NCBI GenBank assembly: GCA_963819685.1 | Contig: CAWFXI010000007.1 | Span: 248,001-312,000, forward strand | Direction: 5' to 3' | Length of the DNA stretch: 64,000 nt | Origin: CAIUGU01 sp963819685 | Lineage (GTDB): Bacteria; Pseudomonadota; Gammaproteobacteria; Steroidobacterales; Steroidobacteraceae | In this document: positions 37,573 through 45,027 of the stretch, one piece after another | Layout of the letters: each line of letters opens with the position of its first letter | How positions within the stretch are numbered: the first letter of the stretch is position 1 | The notes under the pieces: generated by a model | Told to the model about the DNA's origin: nothing | The model's database searches: none | Seen by the model: only the letters and a program-made list of their open reading frames with translations | Made by a program: the position numbers and the translations under genes

Positions 37573-37701
37573 GGGGGATTGGCTCGTAGGGGACATTCTG
37601 AATCTCTGAAAATCGAGAACGTCCCCTCTCCGCTCGTGGCCCCTGTCCACTATCCCTTCCCTTCTCATAACTTCTTCCTTCCACATTCCTATGGACTAAC
37701 C
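37573..37701. repeat. REP-like inverted repeat and C-rich units upstream of copy C
   Basis: GGGGACATTCT (37589-37599) is inverted as AGAACGTCCCC (37616-37626), 10 of 11 pairs, and resembles the element after priA. CCACTATCCCTTCCC (37648-37662) is a member of the CCCCTGT-type family. The region also contains the promoter of copy C; none was resolved. Confidence 0.6.
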
Positions 37702-38218
37702 CTATGCTTTGATCCCGGCCCTGCTCAATGAGGCTGCGATATCAGGCAAGGAGCGAAACAGGATCAGAGGATCGCCTTTGGATGCAACAAATCCATGCCG
37801 CAGCCAGAACTGCGCAGCTCGCGTATTGATCGCATTCACTACTAACGCGCGGCCGCCAATCAGATGCGCGCCAGCGACCGAACGCATCAGCGCATGGCGC
37901 AACAAGCCAGCGCCGATACCCTTGCCGGCCCACTGCTGATCGGTAGCCAGCTGACCGAGTAACAGACAGGGCACGGGATATGGGCGACTGGCCGGCCTTG
38001 ATGGCGCGTGGCATGACGGCAGGTGCAATGGCCGTGGGCGCAAGCCCGTAGTAGCCAACCACGCGATCTGCTTCGTGCACCACCATCACCACCGTGAAGC
38101 CCTTCTGTTGATTCGCCAGTGCGCGCGTCTTCAACCAATGATCCAGCGCGGGCTCGCCACATGAAAACAACGCAACATCATGTTGCTCCGTTAGAAGCTC
38201 AGGAGCAGACAGCGTCAT
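37702..38218 (-). CDS. GNAT family acetyltransferase toxin (TacT/AtaT-like), one frameshift
   Basis: A ~171-residue GNAT toxin when joined, of the kind that acetylates aminoacyl-tRNA. The N-terminal pattern FSCGEPALDHWLKTRALANQQKGFT and VVGYYGLAPTAI is typical, as is the acetyl-CoA loop QQWAGKGIGAGLLRHAL and the C-terminal FWLRHGFVASKGDPLILFRSL. The frame is broken by one extra base in the GGG at 37982-37984 (plus-strand reading); deleting it gives KAGQSPYPVPCLLLGQL. The gene starts 1 bp after the DUF1778 antitoxin stop. In the published sequence the toxin would be inactive. Confidence 0.82.
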
Positions 38219-38219
38219 A

Positions 38220-38516
38220 TTAGGAACGTTTGACCTGCGTTTCCCATGGCGCTTCGCGTTTGAACAACTTTACCGGCTCCGGCTCCGGTTTGGCAGGCGC
38301 TGAAATCACGGCTGCGAAATGACTGAACCCCTGCGGGCTCATGCGCAGCAGAGTGTTTTCCATCAAGACTTCCTCGGCCGCGCGCACCGCCGCTTCACGC
38401 ACAAAATCGGTCCGTGAACGGCCGCGAATATCCGCCGCCCGATCGATGATGGCGATATCCGTTTCCGGCAGGCGCATCGATAAGGGATGATCTTTTCGTT
38501 TGGTAACACTGGGCAT
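38220..38516 (-). CDS. DUF1778 (ribbon-helix-helix) antitoxin
   Basis: A 98-residue antitoxin with RHH motif SMRLPETDIAIIDRAADIRGRSRTDFVREAAVRAAEEV, the DUF1778/TacA pattern, and a C-terminal tail VKLFKREAPWETQVKRS that would neutralise the acetyltransferase. It would also repress its own promoter. The ATG at 38516 has GGAG about 8 nt upstream; the frame is open to 38573 but that extension spans the promoter. Pairs with the GNAT gene just downstream, between TIR copies C and D. Intact. Confidence 0.85.
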   Translation of the reverse strand: MPSVTKRKDHPLSMRLPETDIAIIDRAADIRGRSRTDFVREAAVRAAEEVLMENTLLRMSPQGFSHFAAVISAPAKPEPEPVKLFKREAPWETQVKRS

Positions 38517-38559
38517 GACTTTTCTCCGTACTTCGCGCCAACGTAACATCCCGTAGCGC

Positions 38560-38571
38560 GTATTACAATAC
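38560..38571 (-). promoter_or_regulatory. Possible operator of the DUF1778/GNAT operon
   Basis: GTATT-AC-AATAC at 38560-38571 is a perfect 5-bp inverted repeat about 45 bp before the antitoxin ATG. RHH antitoxins bind such short palindromes, so it is a plausible autoregulatory site overlapping the promoter. Not tested by any second copy. Confidence 0.35.
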
Positions 38572-38630
38572 AAGGGAATCGGTGCCAGTCTTGTGTAACT
38601 CCGGAAACTCGAGTGCCGGGCCTGGGGCTG

Positions 38631-40935
38631 CTACTTCTTCGCCTCCGGATTCCAGTTCTGGATCAGCGTAATCGGCGCGGCTTCGCTGTCGAGCACGGTG
38701 TTGATGAGGAAGCGCCCGTCAGGGGCGACGTCGTATTGGCGACCACTGTGAGTGTCCACCCCGCCGCCGAGAATGCGAGTGGGAAAGAGTTCAACCGGCG
38801 TACCCGGTTCAAGCGTGGCACCGATGACGGTGATCGGCACCGCCATCATCGCGCCCGCCGGATTGAGGTAGTACAGCTCCTTGCCGTCGGGCCGCCAGAC
38901 GGGATAAGATACCACCCGTCGTGGAGACTTGCCACTGTGCTCGCATCTGCCACCGGGTCGCTCGCCAGTCGCGGCAGGCGGGACAAACGGCCGCACATAG
39001 ATCTCGTCGCGCCCCGATTCGTCCGACATGTAGGCCACCCACCGGCCATCGGGCGAGAACGCACCCCAACGCTCGTCGAAGGGCGTCTTCAGGAACACCG
39101 ACGGCGTCCGCTCTCCGGTCATCGGCAGGACCCAGAGGTCGTAGCCGGTAAGTGGGTCGATACTGTGATAGAGCAGGAAGCGCCCGTCCGCCGACCAGCT
39201 GCTGGGGTCTTTAACTGGTCGGAGGCTACCAGCCGCTCTTCCGCTGCCCGCGCCATTGTGAGACTTCTGGTAGAGATCACCTACTCCAGCCCGAAGCGAG
39301 CGAAACGCGATCCGCGTGCCGTCAGGCGACCAGAGCGGGGTAAGTGTCGTTCTGCTGCATCGAAGGTGAAGCGACTCAGGCGAGCGCCGTCGAGCAACCA
39401 GAGGTCGCAGGTTGCCCTGAACCGTGCGGTCCACCACGACTCGAGCGGCCGTCGGGTGACACGCGGGGACTGACCGAGATTGCTGCCATCCGGGTCGCCG
39501 ACGGTGCCCCGCGCCTTGCCCGAGCGGTCGAACCAGATGAGTTGCCGCCGGCTGCTCCCCCCCGTCCGATAGGCCACCAGCCCGTTGCCGCCACCGATAC
39601 GGGTGCCAGCCTGCGATTCGCCGACAGCCACGCCGTCGGCCACGGTCACCGGCTCGCCCGTAAGCGCGGCCTGCTCGAGCTCCAGACGCTGGGCCACCAA
39701 TCGTCCCCGCCCGCACCCACAGCAACCAGCCAGAGGGCAGATAGCACCCCGAGGCTGTCGGCAGTCGTCAGCCGAATCGGGGCGCTGCCATCCAGCGAAC
39801 CCAGGTAGATTCCGCCGTGTCCGGCCCCCTGAAGCGTGGAACAGAAACCGACGGCCATCGGGCAGGAAATGGGTTGCCGATGGTCCAAACTGCCCCGGGA
39901 CCGAGTCGTTCGTCACTGCCACCGTCGACCCCCCAGCTGGCGGACACGCGCATCACGGGACTCTCCAGGACTCGGCACAAACAGGATGACGCCGCCCGGT
40001 GTTCCAGGTCCCGCCCAAGCCCCGTTGATACCGGGGCCAGCGTCTGCGGCGCGCCGCCGCCGAGGTCGAGGCGCTTCAGCGCGTCGCGGTGAAGAACCCG
40101 ATCGAATCGACTGTCGGGCGACCAGAACGGAAACCGTGCCACCCTCGGTGCCCGCCAGCGGCTGCGCCGTGGTCGATCGAAGCGACCGCAACCAAAGACG
40201 CGAGTCACCGTCACCCGAGGCGACAAAGACGATCTGCCGGCCGTCGGGCGAGAGCGCAAACGAGCAGGTTCGTCGGTGGCGGGCGTAATGATATCGGTGC
40301 GCGTCTCCGGTGGCAGAGGCGGCGGCGTTTCGCTCAGGTGCCGGAACGTGGGCACCAGCATCGCGGCCATGCCCGCCACCGCGACGACCGCGAACCAGCC
40401 ATCCAGACCCTGCCTTCAGGTGCGGGGCTGATGGTTACGCGGTGTGGACACGCGATGCGGAGATCGGTATGCGACGGCGCCGGTGTCGTCAGTTACCGGC
40501 GCGTGGCGGCGTCTCCTCCGCCGTCTCCGCCGACGGATTCAACAATCTCGTCAGCGAACTCGCGAGCTGATCCACACGGGGTTCGAGCGGCGGTGGAAAC
40601 GCATCGGTCCAGTGATGCCGTGCCAGATACAGCTCCAGCGAGCGGCCGGGCAGGACGTCCTCAATGCGAAACGTGACGATGGGCTTCTGGCACGAGAACG
40701 CCCGGTTCAGTTCATTCTTGACGAACGAGGACTGGTTGGCGTGTGCCGAGAGAATCAGCAGGTAGGCACGCGACCGTTCGATGGCATCGAGAATGGCTTC
40801 GTCCCATTCCGCCCCGACGCCTACATCCCGCGGCGCGATCCAGCAGCGCAGACCGCGCTGTTCCAGCAGCCCGCACACCTGCTCCGCCAGCGCGTGGTCC
40901 TCATTCGCATGGCTGATGAAGACATCCCGGGACAT
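38631..40935 (-). pseudogene. TIR-transmembrane-beta-propeller gene, copy D (class 2 TIR), many frameshifts
   Basis: The TIR domain (~residues 1-125) is intact and close to copy B: DVFISHANEDHALAEQV, CWIAPRDVGVGAEWDEA, ERSRAYLLILS and SSFVKNELNRAF. After LNPSAE the gene passes through many frames. Recognisable pieces in order are MAAMLVPTFRHL (membrane segment), PFWSPDSR, LKRLDLGGGAPQTLAPV, THFLPDGRRFLF, RRQLIWFDRSGKARGTVG, WSPDGTRIAFRSL, WSADGRFLLYHSID, FSPDGRWVAY and VWRPDGKELYYLNPAG, ending NWNPEAKK. Start ATG at 40935 has AAGGAGAG upstream as in copy B. The density of 1-base indels is much higher than in the flanking housekeeping genes. Confidence 0.72.
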
Positions 40936-41267
40936 CGGGGAGCTCTCCTTGTTCTTGGCCCGATCATAACGCACACGGCCCAGGACTGATCAGGCTGGGG
41001 GCTGGGGCCAGAAGTACGGCCTTCTTCCCGAAATCTGGGTTTCAGCCTGAAGCGCCATCGCTCCAGCCTGCGAAGCCCTGAGTTCCGGACACTGTCCGCT
41101 TTTCCTGACGCCGGAGGCCAGACAACCAGTGGCCGATGAACGTTGGCAGTGCCCGGAATCTGACTGATCACGGTCACGGCTCACGGTTCACGATCCGTTC
41201 CCCCTATCCCCTTCAATCAGTCCTCTTCTTGCTAGACTTGCGCGTCCTCGTTTACCCCAGGTTAGAA
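40936..41267. other. Divergent region between TIR copy D and argS, repeat-rich
   Basis: The 332 bp hold no gene. GGGGGCTGGGGCC (40994-41006) resembles units upstream of copies A and B; TCACGGTCACGGCTCACGGTTCACG (41167 onward, in pieces of heptamers) and CCCCCTATCCCC (41202-41213) belong to the short tandem repeat families. The argS promoter should lie here; TTGCTAGACTTG near 41229 is AT-richer but no clear -35/-10 pair was resolved. Confidence 0.5.
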
Positions 41268-42953
41268 TTGAAGCAGCAGATTACCCAGCTGGTCGCAAGT
41301 GCGATTGCAGCTTTGCCGGACGGCACCCTGCCGGATGGCATTGCAATCCCGCCGGTGGATCTTGAGCGAACACGCGATCCGGCTCACGGTGATTTTGCGA
41401 CGAGCATTGCATTGCGGCTTGCCAAGGCAGCAAAGCGCAAGCCTCGCGACCTGGCAGAACTGCTGCTCAAGTCGCTGCCGGAAAGCAGTCTCGTGGTCCG
41501 CGCCGAAATCGCCGGACCGGGGTTCATCAACTTTCATCTTTCAGCAGCCGCATATGGGCAGGAGCTGACTCGCATTCTGGAGCTGAAGTCCGCCTACGGA
41601 CGTAGCACTCTCGGCGCCGGCCAGCGCACTGTCGTTGAATTCGTGTCGGCCAATCCGACTGGACCATTGCATGTCGGTCATGGACGGCAGGCAGCTCTCG
41701 GGGACTCGCTCGCAGCAGTTCTCGAGTCACAAGGCTATGCCGTCAGTCGTGAGTACTACTACAACGACGCAGGCGTGCAGATCCACAATCTGGCGTTGTC
41801 AGTACAGGCGCGCGCGCTCGGCATCAAGCCAGGTGAAGCATCCTGGCCGGAGTCGGCCTACAACGGCGAGTACATCGAGGATATCGCTGTCGACTTTCTT
41901 GCGCGCAAGGCCGTCAGCGCCGACGATACAACGGTCACTGCCAGCGGCGACGTCGACGATATCGATGCCATTCGGCGCTTTGCTGTGGCCTGTCTGCGCA
42001 GGGAACAGGATCTGGACCTGCAGAAATTCGGCGTGGCGTTCGATATCTACTATCTCGAATCAAGCCTTTACAGCGACGGCAAGGTCGATGAGGTCGTACG
42101 CGGTCTGGTCGCGAGCGGCAAGACCTACGAGCAGGATGGAGCGCTGTGGCTCAAGACCACCGACTATGGCGATGACAAGGACCGCGTCATGCGCAAGTCC
42201 GATGGAACCTATACCTACTTCGTCCCTGATGTCGCCTATCACGTTACCAAGTGGGAACGTGGCTTCACCAAAGCCATCAACGTGCAGGGCACCGATCACC
42301 ATGGCACGATCGCGCGTGTTCGCGCCGGCTTGCAGGCGCTCGATCTGGGAATTCCCCAGGGCTACCCGGACTACATCCTGCACAAGATGGTTCGTGTCAT
42401 GCGTGGCGGCGAGGAAGTGAAGATCTCCAAGCGCGCCGGCTCCTATGTCACGGTGCGGGATCTCATCGAATGGGTCGGTCGGGACGCCGTGCGGTTCTTT
42501 CTGATCCAGCGCAAGGCGGATTCGGAGTTCGTGTTCGACATCGACCTGGCCCGCGCGCAAAGCGAGGAGAACCCGGTTTACTACGTGCAATATGCCCATG
42601 CGCGCGTGCGTAGCGTGTTTCGGCAGCTAGTCGACAAAAGCCTGTCGTTCACGGCCGGGCTCACGCCGACAGCGCTGCTGCGACTCAATGAGCCTCATGA
42701 AAAGGCCCTGATCCGTCGCGTGACGTATTTCCCCGAACTGCTCGCGTCCGCCGCAAGTCTGCTTGAACCGCATCAGGTCGCCCATTACCTCAGGGAACTG
42801 GCCGGGGAATTCCACACCTACTACAACGCCCACCAGTTTCTCGTGGAAGATGCGGAATTGAGGAACGCGAGACTCAATCTGGTCGAAGCCGCACGCCAGG
42901 TCCTGCAGAACGGGCTTGATATGCTGGGCGTAACGGCCCCGGATTCCATGTGA
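41268..42953 (+). CDS. argS: Arginyl-tRNA synthetase
   Basis: Charges tRNA-Arg. The N-terminal additional domain (KQQITQLVASAIAALPDG), HIGH-type motif SANPTGPLHVGHGRQAALGD, a KMSKS-like loop KISKRAGSYVTV and the C-terminal anticodon-binding domain (ENPVYYVQYAHARVRSVFRQL) are all present; 561 residues is normal. The frame is open further upstream, but family members begin close to the KQQI segment; the only start there is a TTG at 41268, so a TTG start is proposed with moderate certainty. It overlaps the SPOR gene downstream. Confidence 0.93.
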   Translation: MKQQITQLVASAIAALPDGTLPDGIAIPPVDLERTRDPAHGDFATSIALRLAKAAKRKPRDLAELLLKSLPESSLVVRAEIAGPGFINFHLSAAAYGQELTRILELKSAYGRSTLGAGQRTVVEFVSANPTGPLHVGHGRQAALGDSLAAVLESQGYAVSREYYYNDAGVQIHNLALSVQARALGIKPGEASWPESAYNGEYIEDIAVDFLARKAVSADDTTVTASGDVDDIDAIRRFAVACLRREQDLDLQKFGVAFDIYYLESSLYSDGKVDEVVRGLVASGKTYEQDGALWLKTTDYGDDKDRVMRKSDGTYTYFVPDVAYHVTKWERGFTKAINVQGTDHHGTIARVRAGLQALDLGIPQGYPDYILHKMVRVMRGGEEVKISKRAGSYVTVRDLIEWVGRDAVRFFLIQRKADSEFVFDIDLARAQSEENPVYYVQYAHARVRSVFRQLVDKSLSFTAGLTPTALLRLNEPHEKALIRRVTYFPELLASAASLLEPHQVAHYLRELAGEFHTYYNAHQFLVEDAELRNARLNLVEAARQVLQNGLDMLGVTAPDSM

Positions 42954-43519
42954 TGACGCGAGACTACAAACACACCCGCGGCAGGCAGGGCGCGCTCGAA
43001 ATGTCAGGCATGGCAGGGCTGATCGTGGGCCTCGCTATTGGTCTTGCCGTTGCCGCGGGGGTCTACCTGCATGACCGACGACCAGGATCGCTGGCGGCGA
43101 CAGCCGTGGCGCCCATGACCAGTGATGAGGGGCAGCCCGCGGACAAGCGGGCTCCCGCTTCCCAGAGCGCTGAATCGGAAACGCAGCTCGACTTCTACGA
43201 AATGCTGCCGAAGTTCGAGGTGGTCATCCCGGAGAGCGAAAGCGATGTTCGGCCAAACGGACCTGCCATGCCTGTCGACAAGCCTGGCTCTTACATCCTG
43301 CAGGCCGGGTCCTTCCGCAATTCTGCCGATGCCGAAAAGATGCGCGCCGTACTCGCGTTGCAGGGAATTGAATCGAAGGTGCAGAAGGTTGCCGTCGATA
43401 ACGACACCTGGCATCGGGTCCGGATCGGTCCGGTGACAAATCTCAAGGCGCTGGACGACACCCGCCGAAAGCTGCGTGAAGCGCAGGTAGATGCGTTGGT
43501 GATAAGGGTGGGTGATTGA
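42953..43519 (+). CDS. SPOR domain cell-division-type protein
   Basis: A 188-residue bitopic membrane protein: short cytoplasmic N-terminus, one transmembrane helix (MAGLIVGLAIGLAVAAGVYL, ~residues 18-37), a flexible Ala/Ser/Pro-rich linker and a C-terminal SPOR domain (SYILQAGSFRNSADAEKMRAVL...RVRIGPVTNLKALDD), which binds denuded septal peptidoglycan. The FtsN-like gene after argS is conserved in gammaproteobacteria. The ATG at 42953 shares bases with the argS stop; a GTG at 42950 is also possible. Eight heptamer repeats follow the stop directly. Confidence 0.85.
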   Translation: MTRDYKHTRGRQGALEMSGMAGLIVGLAIGLAVAAGVYLHDRRPGSLAATAVAPMTSDEGQPADKRAPASQSAESETQLDFYEMLPKFEVVIPESESDVRPNGPAMPVDKPGSYILQAGSFRNSADAEKMRAVLALQGIESKVQKVAVDNDTWHRVRIGPVTNLKALDDTRRKLREAQVDALVIRVGD

Positions 43520-43573
43520 GCCGTGAGCCGTGAGCCGTGAGCCGTGAGCCGTGAGCCGTGAGCCGTGAGCCGT
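43518..43573. repeat. Eight perfect tandem copies of GAGCCGT
   Basis: Starting in the SPOR stop codon, GAGCCGT is repeated eight times without error, then GAGTAGA. Related units (ATCACGG, 43621-43637) occur 50 bp later, before the end of ntrX. In reverse the unit reads ACGGCTC, the same family as the TCACGGC units near the TIR genes. Heptamer arrays like these recall the short tandemly repeated repetitive sequences of cyanobacteria. Confidence 0.95.
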
Positions 43574-43659
43574 GAGTAGAAAGGCGAAGCCGGAGAGTGC
43601 ATGTCAAGGATTTCCTCTGACGCATCACGGATCACGGATCGCGAGTATTCGTCACGCGC

Positions 43660-45027
43660 TCAGTCGTCCGGCGACTGCCTGAAGTCGACGCCCAGCAGGC
43701 GCAACTTGCGATACAGGTGGGTTCGCTCCATACCGACGCGCTTCGCCAACTGCCCGACCTTGCCGTTGCACAGGATGAGCTGCTGCTGCAGATAGGCCCG
43801 CTCGAACTGCTCTCGCGCCTCCCTCAACGGCAGTGCAAGCAGATCCTGCTTGACCAGTGGTTCGCTGGAGAGTTTCTGCGCGGCGAGTTCCCGCTCCACC
43901 TCTTCGAGGCCGATCTCTTCGGTGCCGCCCAGGATCAACAGGCGCTTCACGAGATTCCTGAGCTCACTGACATTACCGGGCCATGGGTAGTTGCGCAGCC
44001 GGTTTTGTGCAGCGACGCCAAATCGACGGAATTGCAGATGCTCATCATCGACGAGACGATCGACGTAGTACCGGAGCAGATCGGGTACGTCCTCCGCGTA
44101 GTCGCGCAGCGGCGGAATATGCAGCTTGATGACGTTGAGATGGGCAAGCAGATCCACGCGAACCGACCCTGAATCGCCTGCCTGTTCGATACCAGGACGG
44201 GCCGAGCAGATGAGCCGGACATCAAGCGGTACCGGGCGTTGCCCTCCCACACGATGAAACGAGCGTGACTCGAGGTCGGCGAGCAGCAGGCGCTGGACCA
44301 CGCGCGACAGGTCTTCAAGAGCGTTCACGAACAGCACGCCTCCATGTGCCTTTTCCAGCAGGCCACTGCCCATGCCATCGCCACCTTCGATGCCATGCAA
44401 CAGCGTCATTGCGTTCTCATCCGCAATCCCTGCAGCAATCAGCGTGACAAAAGGCCCGGAGGCCCGCTTTGAGAGCGAATGCACGTAATGCGCAAAAGCC
44501 TCGCGTCCAGTACCGGGTTCGCCAATGATGAGGACCGACGCTTCATGCGGCGCGATCTGGTGCACCTGCTCCCGCAACGCCTGCATTGCGCGACTCTTGC
44601 CGACGGGTGCAACAACTGGCGGGGCCAGCGCGCGTGGCGACTGCCGCTTCTGCCGACCTGCCTCCAGGGCTCGCTCTACGGTTCGCAACAACTTCGCCAG
44701 TGACAGCGGTTTTTCGATGAAATCGAACGCGCCAAGCCGGGTCGCCTCAACCGCAGTCTCCACGCTGCCGTGTCCGGACATCATGACTACCGGACAGGGA
44801 AGCCCGGACGAGGATTGCGTCCATTCACGCAGCAGCGTGATGCCGTCCGTATCGGGCATCCAGATGTCGAGCAGAATCAGGTCGGGCTCATGCCTGGCGC
44901 GCCGCGTTCGCGCTTCGGACGCGTCTGCCGCAGAATCGACGTCATAGCCTTCGTCGGCAAGAATCTCCTGCAGCAGCCGACGGATTTCGGATTCATCGTC
45001 TACGACCAGAACCCGTGGTGCACTCAT
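43660..45027 (-). CDS. ntrX: NtrX-like response regulator with degenerate AAA+ domain
   Basis: A 455-residue regulator paired with NtrY. Receiver domain: VLVVDDESEIRRLLQ with phosphoacceptor Asp in LILLDIWMPDTDG. The central domain keeps a Walker-A-like GEPGTGREA (Arg in place of Lys) but the Walker B position reads GGVLFVNALEDL without the usual Asp-Glu, and the sigma-54-contacting GAFTGA motif is absent. WPGNVSELRNLVKRL and a C-terminal Fis-type helix-turn-helix (NGKVGQLAKRVGMERTHLYRKLRLLG) are intact. It therefore probably binds DNA and regulates without sigma-54 ATPase activity. Overlaps ntrY by 4 bp. Confidence 0.88.
   Translation of the reverse strand: MSAPRVLVVDDESEIRRLLQEILADEGYDVDSAADASEARTRRARHEPDLILLDIWMPDTDGITLLREWTQSSSGLPCPVVMMSGHGSVETAVEATRLGAFDFIEKPLSLAKLLRTVERALEAGRQKRQSPRALAPPVVAPVGKSRAMQALREQVHQIAPHEASVLIIGEPGTGREAFAHYVHSLSKRASGPFVTLIAAGIADENAMTLLHGIEGGDGMGSGLLEKAHGGVLFVNALEDLSRVVQRLLLADLESRSFHRVGGQRPVPLDVRLICSARPGIEQAGDSGSVRVDLLAHLNVIKLHIPPLRDYAEDVPDLLRYYVDRLVDDEHLQFRRFGVAAQNRLRNYPWPGNVSELRNLVKRLLILGGTEEIGLEEVERELAAQKLSSEPLVKQDLLALPLREAREQFERAYLQQQLILCNGKVGQLAKRVGMERTHLYRKLRLLGVDFRQSPDD

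Noticed and set aside
29527..41267. Prophage or integrative element
   Set aside because: No integrase, transposase, phage structural genes, tRNA target or direct-repeat ends were found around the island.
43518..43573. Possible CRISPR array
   Set aside because: The unit is only 7 bp with no spacers, and no cas genes are nearby.
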